A DNA stretch of 27,317 nt from Candidatus Levyibacteriota bacterium (GTDB lineage Bacteria; Patescibacteria; Microgenomatia; Levybacterales; UBA12049): assembly GCA_003173915.1 (NCBI GenBank), contig PPGL01000007.1:1-27317 (forward strand), in the 5' to 3' direction. The position numbers and the translations under genes were made by a program. Shown here piece by piece: positions 21,764-27,317 of the stretch (its first letter is position 1; each line of letters starts with the position of its first letter). The notes under the pieces were generated by a model. That model did not search any database and was not told the origin of the DNA. It saw only the letters and a list, made by a program, of their open reading frames with translations.

Positions 21764-23179
21764 GTGAATAAACTGTCTACCCAAAAGTCATTCCAAAAAG
21801 TTTTTGCCAAAGAGTTTATGGAAATGATTGACGATGCCTTCTTTCTTTTTGATTATTCCTTACGTTTTATTTTTGTAAATAAAAAAGCTACACAACTTAT
21901 AGGAAAAAATAAAAAAGAACTACTTGGAAAAAGAATTGATGATGTTTTTCCAGAAGTGAAACAAGCAAAAATCTATACTGAATTTTTAAAGTCAAGAAAG
22001 TTTAATAAAAATCCTATTGAATACTATTCTCCATCAATGAAAAAGTGGCTTTCAGTTAGTGTTTTTCCAATACATTATGGAATAGTTGTCTATGCAAAAG
22101 ATATTACGGGTAAAAAAGAAGCAGAGATGTTGCTTTTTGAAAGTGAGGAAAAATATCGTCTCGTTGTTGAAAGTACTGTTGACCTTGTATCAATTTTTAA
22201 TACTGAAGGCAAGTTTATTTACGCATCTCCTTCTTATAAAGATGTGTTAGGGCATGATCCAAAGTCTTTGATCGGCTTAAGCATGTTTAGCACTCCTGAC
22301 CCTAATGATTCAGAAAAAGTTAAAAGTATTTTTAAGCGTATTTTAAAAGGAGAAAAGATAAGAAAATTTATGACAAAAGGAATTGATAATAAAGGAAACA
22401 TACATTTTCTAGAAGCTTCTGGATCGGCAATTTTTGATAATCATGGGAAACCGTATATGGTAGTTTCTGTCGCACATGATGTAACAGAACGTGAAGAAAA
22501 TGAACAAAGAAAAGAAGATTTTATTGCAATGACAAGTCATGAACTAAAAACGCCATTAACAAGTGCAAAAATATTTATTCAATTTCTAAAAAAAAGATTT
22601 ACATCTCTAAAAGATAAAGAGTCTTTTACGTTACTACAAAAAGTTGATCGAGTAATTGACCAATTAGAAATACTTATTAAAGAATTACTAGATGCAACAC
22701 TCACAAATCAAAAAAAATTGTCTCTCAAGAAAGAAAATTTTATTTTTAGAGATTTAGTATTACAAACTATTTCAGAATTACAGTTATCAATACATAACAA
22801 GATTGTTGTTAATTTGCAAACGAAGAAGTATGTACATGCGGATAAAGAAAAAATCTCACAAGTATTAATAAATTTTATTACTAATGCTGCAAAATATTCA
22901 CCAAAAAAAACAAATATTATTGTGAAATCAAGGGAAAAAGGAAAATTTATTGTAGTTAGTATACAAGATTTTGGAATAGGGGTTGCGAAGAAAGATAAAA
23001 CGCACATATTTGACCGTTTTTATAAAGGAAGTAAAAGTAAAACATATCCAGGCTTAGGCTTAGGATTATATATTACAAAAGAAATTATTAAGGAAAATGG
23101 TGGAGAAATTTGGGTGGAAAGCACTGAGGGAAAAGGATCAACGTTTTATTTCAGTTTGCCAATGTATACAGGCAAATAA
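21764..23179 (+). CDS. Double-PAS sensor histidine kinase, 471 aa
   Basis: Soluble sensor kinase with two PAS domains: residues about 20-115 (IDDAFFLFDYSLRFIFVNKK ... VYAKDITGKKE) and 130-245 (YRLVVESTVDLVSIFNTEGK ... VSVAHDVTERE). HisKA is DFIAMTSHELKTPLTSAKIF with His259. HATPase has NFITNAAKYSPKK (N box), QDFGIGVAKKDK (G1) and GLGLGLYITKEIIKENGG (G2). All catalytic motifs are intact. GTG 21764 is preferred over TTG 21761 from promoter spacing; the choice changes only one residue. There is no response regulator in the window. Its kinase core resembles that of the 14003-15175 kinase (both end in TFYFSLP), suggesting paralogues. The divergent Ser/Thr kinase makes this an unusual two-kinase locus. 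Confidence 0.92.
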   Translation: MNKLSTQKSFQKVFAKEFMEMIDDAFFLFDYSLRFIFVNKKATQLIGKNKKELLGKRIDDVFPEVKQAKIYTEFLKSRKFNKNPIEYYSPSMKKWLSVSVFPIHYGIVVYAKDITGKKEAEMLLFESEEKYRLVVESTVDLVSIFNTEGKFIYASPSYKDVLGHDPKSLIGLSMFSTPDPNDSEKVKSIFKRILKGEKIRKFMTKGIDNKGNIHFLEASGSAIFDNHGKPYMVVSVAHDVTEREENEQRKEDFIAMTSHELKTPLTSAKIFIQFLKKRFTSLKDKESFTLLQKVDRVIDQLEILIKELLDATLTNQKKLSLKKENFIFRDLVLQTISELQLSIHNKIVVNLQTKKYVHADKEKISQVLINFITNAAKYSPKKTNIIVKSREKGKFIVVSIQDFGIGVAKKDKTHIFDRFYKGSKSKTYPGLGLGLYITKEIIKENGGEIWVESTEGKGSTFYFSLPMYTGK

Positions 23180-23198
23180 AAATGCATTAGCTCTCTAT

Positions 23199-23220
23199 GG
23201 ATTCAAGTTAGTAGCCTCAA
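23199..23220 (+). repeat. Possible right-half remnant of the array repeat
   Basis: GGATTCAAGTTAGTAGCCTC resembles the right end of the copy at 15271 (GGATTCGAACTTTAGCCTC) with one indel and two substitutions. It lies just after the second histidine kinase. The left half is not recognisable. Confidence 0.3.
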
Positions 23221-23280
23221 TATTGTGATTGTACGCACAGAATTCTTCTTCCAAAATGTATACAGTGATAACGTAAACTT

Positions 23281-23658
23281 ATGCTAAAAAGTAACATTAC
23301 GGATTTATTCGGTTGGGGAATAATTTTATGGTTTATTGGTTATATTTTAGGAATAGTTTTTTTTATGTTTATTTCCCCTTCTCTTATTGGGTGGGCGATT
23401 TTACCATTTGGAGTAGCAATTACCTTGTGGGTTTTAATTTGCAAAATAAAAACAAAACCTTTTAGTTTTTATTTTTTAATTGCTAGTAGTTGGTTAATTA
23501 TTTCAGTGTTTTTAGATTATTTGTTTATTTTTATATTATTAAAGCCAGCAGATGGATATTATAAACCAGATGTCTATATCTATTATCTTCTAACTTTCCT
23601 TTTGCCAATTAGTGTAGGGTTTTATAAAAATCATAAATTAGCTGATACAAAAAAATAA
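23281..23658 (+). CDS. Four-helix membrane protein, unknown function, 125 aa
   Basis: Four hydrophobic helices: about 8-33 (FGWGIILWFIGYILGIVFF), 36-54, 62-85 and 98-114. Charged residues are confined to short loops and the C-terminal tail NHKLADTKK. I do not recognise a family. A weak -10 (GATAAC, ending eight bases before the ATG, or TATACA within a TGTATACA palindrome at 23257-23264) precedes it; no Shine-Dalgarno is seen. Very T- and A-rich coding sequence, as expected for membrane helices here. It stands alone between the histidine kinase and a convergent gene. Confidence 0.65.
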   Translation: MLKSNITDLFGWGIILWFIGYILGIVFFMFISPSLIGWAILPFGVAITLWVLICKIKTKPFSFYFLIASSWLIISVFLDYLFIFILLKPADGYYKPDVYIYYLLTFLLPISVGFYKNHKLADTKK

Positions 23659-23680
23659 ACTTCTGAAAAAAATCCTACAC

Positions 23681-23698
23681 CTGCCTGCCGACAGGCAG
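23681..23698. repeat. GC-rich hairpin CTGCCTG-CCGA-CAGGCAG
   Basis: A perfect seven-base-pair stem with a four-base loop, strikingly GC-rich in AT-rich surroundings. It sits between two convergent membrane-protein genes. On the minus strand a run of seven T follows after about eight bases, so it could help end the leftward transcript. Similar GC-rich palindromes recur in some Patescibacteria from memory. Confidence 0.6.
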
Positions 23699-23749
23699 AT
23701 AATCCAACAAAACCAGCAAACCAGCAGAGCATCATGTAGTATGCAAGAA

Positions 23750-24523
23750 CTATTTCTGCTTGTTTGTTGTAAAGCCAAGGGCTACGAATCCACAAGGTAC
23801 CCATAGGACGAGTAAGGGGAAAATACTAATAAATTGAATAGTGTACGCGTAATATAGTAGGACATGATAACTTCCAACAAACAGTAATATTCCAACTACC
23901 TTACTTTTAATGCTTTTTATGGCAGAAATTAAAAGAACGGCATAAAATAAATCTGCAAGTCCAATGGAAGAATTTCCAACAGAGAGACTCAGTGGAAAAT
24001 TTATGGTTTTCGACATTGTTGAAATTACATGATAGCCCGAAGTTATCCAAATATAGAAAATATCGTATACAAACCAGAAAAGGCTACATACTATAAATAC
24101 CTTCCTAGTAAAAAAGTTAAAAGAGGTAATTATCACACCCAACCAGACAACTACGAGAAAAACAAATACATCATGTGTAAGCGGTGAAGGATATAAAATT
24201 CTCAAAAAAATTACCAGAGCAGACAAGAAAATTGGTATCTTAGTTTTTAGTTTCCATGACAACCAAAGAGCATGAAAAGTTATAAGTATCGAGAAAGATA
24301 GTAACAAATAGATTGATAAGGGATTTGTGTAACCAATTACTACTAATAAAACTAATAATGTTACAACAAAGGATAAAAACAAAATCATTTGTTTGGTGGA
24401 AAAAATATTTATTACTTTACGGACTGTGCTAATTGATATTTTTTCTGGTGTTATAACACTTTCCCATAGACTCGTTAACAGAAAACCGAACAAGATTATA
24501 GTTAATATTAGTTCTTGAAGCAT
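23750..24523 (-). CDS. Multi-pass membrane protein, candidate GxGD-type intramembrane aspartyl protease, 257 aa
   Basis: About eight hydrophobic helices. Two aspartates lie in membrane helices in contexts recalling presenilin/signal-peptide-peptidase proteases: FWFVYDIFYIW (Tyr153-Asp154, the YD motif) and SSIGLADLFYAVLL (188-191, GLAD where the family has GxGD). The 37-residue spacing is near, if somewhat shorter than, known members. A last helix WVPCGFVALGF has a proline where the family has PAL, but the motif itself is not present. If correct, it would cut proteins inside the membrane; if the alanine in GLAD is not tolerated it may be inactive or unrelated. A -10 TATAAT ends seven bases before its ATG, 39 bases after the upstream gene on the same strand. 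Confidence 0.5.
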   Translation of the reverse strand: MLQELILTIILFGFLLTSLWESVITPEKISISTVRKVINIFSTKQMILFLSFVVTLLVLLVVIGYTNPLSIYLLLSFSILITFHALWLSWKLKTKIPIFLSALVIFLRILYPSPLTHDVFVFLVVVWLGVIITSFNFFTRKVFIVCSLFWFVYDIFYIWITSGYHVISTMSKTINFPLSLSVGNSSIGLADLFYAVLLISAIKSIKSKVVGILLFVGSYHVLLYYAYTIQFISIFPLLVLWVPCGFVALGFTTNKQK

Positions 24524-24530
24524 ATAAAGG

Positions 24531-24536
24531 ATTATA
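24531..24536 (-). promoter_or_regulatory. -10 element of the multi-pass membrane protein gene (leaderless)
   Basis: On the minus strand TATAAT ends seven bases before ATG 24523, within the 39-base gap after the dikinase gene. It allows expression independent of that gene. Confidence 0.6.
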
Positions 24537-24562
24537 CGAATATTATATTTTGTTCGAACTAT

Positions 24563-27181
24563 TTAGTTTTCTGTTATCAAGTGAATTGTTCCCTTGGAAC
24601 CATCTACTTCTACAAATGTTCCATCTTTCCAAAGCGTAGTTGCATTTTTTACCCCTGCAACACATGGAACACCATACTCTCTTGCCACAAGCGCTCCGTG
24701 TTGAAGTACTCCCCCTATTTCTAAAATTACTGCCGAAGCATTGACAAAAAGTGGTGTCCAGCCTGGGTCTGTTGCACGGGCAACAAGTATCTCTCCCTTT
24801 TCTAGGGGTTTTTCAGAAGGACTATGGAGCACTTTTATTTTTCCTCTCACAATTCCCTTAGAAATTGGTGTGCCGACAACTTCCCCTTTTTCTCTAAAAG
24901 CTACACTAGGTTGAGGAATAAATCCGCGTGAATCAATAAGAGCAGGATAATGAATATGCTCAAATCGTTTTCTCTCAGAAATATTTTTCTTTGCTATTTT
25001 AATGAGATTATACGTTTTGTCACTATTTGCAGTGTCTAAATCTTCGAGAGTTAGGTAAAATACTTGGTCTACTGTTTCCAAACGTCCGTCATTTTGGAGA
25101 GTTTTCGATAGTTGCAAGATTTTTTGTCGTAGAATATCTACAACAAAAATAAGATAGTATTTGTGTGTTTCTCGATATCCACCAAATGTTTCGAAAAATC
25201 GATACGAGTCTGCAAATTTTTTTGCCTTTTTTGCATTTTGAGAGAGAAGATGATTATAGATAGTTTCAACTGCTTGCCTTCGTACTGCTACATTTTTTTC
25301 AAATTTTACTTCTGCATTTTCTTCCTCGGGCGCATTTTGCATGGTAACCATAAGGTCAAGAAGTAGACTTGGGTCTTCTTTGTAACGTACAGCTGCAATA
25401 TCTATTTCTGCAGGACCTCTCATTCCGTATCGTTCTAAAAATTTCTGCCATAGATGCATAAATTCAGAAGACAAATCTTGGTTTTCCAAGTTTTTTTTTA
25501 ACTTGTCATAGGTAATATCTTTTGGAAGGTGTGATGCAACGCGAGAAAGAGATAGTCCCATTTCGACAGTTACATTGTTTGGAAGTGCAAGTTCTAAGAT
25601 GTCTGCTTCTTTTTGGAATGATTCACCTGCCAGTTTTTTCATTTCACTAAGAGTTATTCTTGACGCAATCGTAAGAGGAACTGTTTTTGAAAACACGCTA
25701 CGAAACATAAGACGTAACAATTCGTCCCACAACGTACTGAGCGGTAAATTCTTTTCTGCCAGAAGTTGTGCCTCTTTTTCAAACTTTTGAAGGTCTTTCT
25801 GTACTCTCTCATGTATCTTTTCGGGATTGCGTTTTGCAGAAGCTAGTAGTAGTAAAATTTGGGGTGCTCTTAGTAAGAGTCCCCGTGGAATAAGGAAAAA
25901 TTTGTGAATTGATGATCTGTATTCGTTTTCACTAAGCGTTTGTACTGCCTTTGCTGCAATTGAATCAATATTTGTAAGAGTCTGAGCAACTCTTTTTTTG
26001 CCAAAAAGGGTAATAAAATTTGAGAGATTCGCATACAGTCGGCCGTTGTCTGCTGCCCATGCAATACTTGTGTTAATGTTTTTTGTTATATCACGACCAA
26101 AAACAATGCCTCCAACTATTTTGACCAGTCTCCTAAATGCTCCAACGCCAATCACGGAAATAGGTTCGTCTATCCCTTGCGCTGTTGTTGTGATATCAAA
26201 ATAAAGTCGTTTTTTTTGCCCAGGAAGCGTTAGTGTATCCTTAGAAAGTGGAACAAATGCAGTAATTGGTCTTGCTTGAAGTAAATATAATGTGTCTTTT
26301 GCATATGCCCATTCAATATCCATAGGTTTTGTAAAAAGTTTCTCCACGTTTTTAATAAGTTCTGTTATTGCTCCTATTTGTTGGTCTGTGAGCGAATACT
26401 CGTTGTGTCTTTTCTCTTTTTTCTTTTCTGTTCCACCGGTTGCTTGTAGAGTAATAGATGTCTCTTTAGAACCTAGCTGCTTATTTTTTATCTGACTTGT
26501 TATTTTGTCTACGACAAAGGTATCGGGTGTTGCAAGACCTGATACCACAGATTCGCCAAGTCCAAAGTTGCTATTTATAACTGCTTCATCAAAGTTATTT
26601 GTAACAGGATTGAGCGAAAATCCAACACCAGCTATTTCGCTTGGAATTTGTTCTTGAACAATGACAGCAATTTTTGGTTTATAAATAGAAAAGCCGTGTT
26701 CTTTTTTATACACTGTTACTCGATAGTCCAAACAGGATGCAAATGCTTTTTTAATTGCATGTGCGATTGTTTTTCTCTGTACTCCAAGTACTGTTTCGTA
26801 TCCCCCGGCAAACGATGCTCCTTCCAAATCTTCTTCGGGCGAGGAAGATCTCACAGCAAACAGTGTCTCTTGTGAGAATTTTTGCAAAGCTTCTGTTAAT
26901 TCTTGTTCTTGTTGTTTGGTAAGGGTAAGGTTTACTACGAGTTTTTTAAGCTCTGTACATGATTTTTCTAAATCGTATTTTTCATGTTCAAGATAGTTAC
27001 TCCATGTATTTGTTTGCTGTAGCTCTTGAATCCAAGGGAGGAAAAAGTTTACAGATAAAATAAAACCAGGTGGTACAGGTAGTCCTGCTTGAGATCCTTG
27101 TATGAGCGATAATCCTTTTCCTCCAACTTGGGAAAGAGTTGTAGAAGTGTTCCTTGGAAAAACAAAAATTGTATCACCCAT
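24563..27181 (-). CDS. PEP-synthase / rifampin-phosphotransferase-like dikinase, 872 aa
   Basis: Three-domain enzyme using ATP to phosphorylate a swivelling histidine. The N-terminal ATP-grasp domain (about 1-310) shows VGGKGLSL (Lys22), FAVRSSSPEEDL (Arg111), GVGFSLNP, and DIEWAYAKDTLYLLQARPI with Glu290, Gln302 and Arg304. A helical middle domain (about 320-780) replaces the PEP/pyruvate barrel. The C-terminal phosphohistidine domain has GTPISKGIVRGKIKV, then ARATDPGWTPLF and IGGVLQHGALVAREYGVPCV, in which His828 is the phospho-accepting residue. No C-terminal PEP/pyruvate-binding TIM barrel is present, which argues against a true PEP synthase. Size and order match rifampin phosphotransferase (about 867 aa in Listeria), but the helical substrate domain is too divergent to claim rifampin as substrate. 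Start set by a -10 six bases upstream. Confidence 0.85.
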   Translation of the reverse strand: MGDTIFVFPRNTSTTLSQVGGKGLSLIQGSQAGLPVPPGFILSVNFFLPWIQELQQTNTWSNYLEHEKYDLEKSCTELKKLVVNLTLTKQQEQELTEALQKFSQETLFAVRSSSPEEDLEGASFAGGYETVLGVQRKTIAHAIKKAFASCLDYRVTVYKKEHGFSIYKPKIAVIVQEQIPSEIAGVGFSLNPVTNNFDEAVINSNFGLGESVVSGLATPDTFVVDKITSQIKNKQLGSKETSITLQATGGTEKKKEKRHNEYSLTDQQIGAITELIKNVEKLFTKPMDIEWAYAKDTLYLLQARPITAFVPLSKDTLTLPGQKKRLYFDITTTAQGIDEPISVIGVGAFRRLVKIVGGIVFGRDITKNINTSIAWAADNGRLYANLSNFITLFGKKRVAQTLTNIDSIAAKAVQTLSENEYRSSIHKFFLIPRGLLLRAPQILLLLASAKRNPEKIHERVQKDLQKFEKEAQLLAEKNLPLSTLWDELLRLMFRSVFSKTVPLTIASRITLSEMKKLAGESFQKEADILELALPNNVTVEMGLSLSRVASHLPKDITYDKLKKNLENQDLSSEFMHLWQKFLERYGMRGPAEIDIAAVRYKEDPSLLLDLMVTMQNAPEEENAEVKFEKNVAVRRQAVETIYNHLLSQNAKKAKKFADSYRFFETFGGYRETHKYYLIFVVDILRQKILQLSKTLQNDGRLETVDQVFYLTLEDLDTANSDKTYNLIKIAKKNISERKRFEHIHYPALIDSRGFIPQPSVAFREKGEVVGTPISKGIVRGKIKVLHSPSEKPLEKGEILVARATDPGWTPLFVNASAVILEIGGVLQHGALVAREYGVPCVAGVKNATTLWKDGTFVEVDGSKGTIHLITEN

Positions 27182-27187
27182 ATTTTT

Positions 27188-27193
27188 ATTATA
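27188..27193 (-). promoter_or_regulatory. -10 element of the dikinase gene (leaderless)
   Basis: On the minus strand TATAAT ends six bases before ATG 27181. No Shine-Dalgarno precedes that codon. Confidence 0.65.
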
Positions 27194-27287
27194 CGTACTT
27201 TCATTATTGTTAAGCTAGAGTGGTTGTAAAAATAAAGCGTTTTTTCTTTTCTTTTTTGTGTTAGCGTGCCGAAAATTTTTCTTTTCA

Positions 27288-27314
27288 TGATATACTTTTT
27301 ATGAAAGGAGGTGA
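27288..27314 (+). promoter_or_regulatory. Extended -10 and perfect Shine-Dalgarno for a gene beyond the right edge
   Basis: TGA-TATACT (27288-27296) is followed by AAAGGAGGTGA (27304-27314), full complement to the 16S tail. The start codon must lie just past the window. The short leader with strong ribosome site contrasts with the leaderless dikinase gene it diverges from. Confidence 0.6.
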
Positions 27315-27317
27315 GAG

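Noticed and set aside
1..27317. CRISPR array, insertion-sequence transposase, rRNA or tRNA genes
   Set aside because: None was found: the only repeats are the intergenic families described, and no open frame resembles a transposase, integrase or Cas protein.

Overview
The window is AT-rich and densely packed, with short proteins, several frame-broken genes, and TGA working as an ordinary stop codon. Most first genes of transcription units have a -10 hexamer ending 6-7 bases before the start codon, so they look leaderless. Together with the gene content (orphan PAS histidine kinases, a Nudix-kinase fusion, a TMTC-like mannosyltransferase, no biosynthetic operons) this fits a streamlined Candidate Phyla Radiation / Patescibacteria genome, perhaps Microgenomates-like. 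That placement is inference; there is no rRNA or other phylogenetic marker here.

Left region (1-7353): a divergent pair, a fold-type I PLP enzyme (-) and a permuted-looking ATP-grasp ligase (+). These are followed by a Nudix plus PhnN/guanylate-kinase-like fusion, a DHH phosphoesterase with altered metal motifs, a frame-broken histidine phosphatase and an EEP-superfamily hydrolase. It reads as a phosphate-ester/nucleotide processing neighbourhood next to an amide-ligation pair; the substrate is unknown.

Middle region (7354-17760): an accessory array in which unrelated small units are separated by a degenerate, same-oriented intergenic repeat of about 95 bp. The repeat begins AAAAAGTTCC(T/G)ACATAGTC and the best copies end TTGGATTCGAACT. 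The units are a broken tautomerase plus DsbA-like/peroxiredoxin/Tag glycosylase; a TMTC-like protein, a broken secreted protein and DoxX; a RibD/DHFR-like reductase; an inverted histidine kinase; an isoprenylcysteine-methyltransferase-like protein; a VOC protein; and a DUF4342 plus two membrane proteins. An HSL-type esterase follows the last repeat. The arrangement resembles a cassette array without canonical integron attC sites, and it is the most interesting feature of the window.

Right region (17785-27317): the esterase; an unrecognised gene flanked by a different direct repeat; a HAD hydrolase; a divergent pair made of a eukaryotic-type protein kinase (-) and a second PAS histidine kinase (+); a small membrane protein; a multi-pass membrane protein with YD and GLAD motifs suggestive of a GxGD intramembrane aspartyl protease; and an 872-residue PEP-synthase/rifampin-phosphotransferase-like dikinase. 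The window ends in an extended -10 promoter and a perfect Shine-Dalgarno for a rightward gene just outside.
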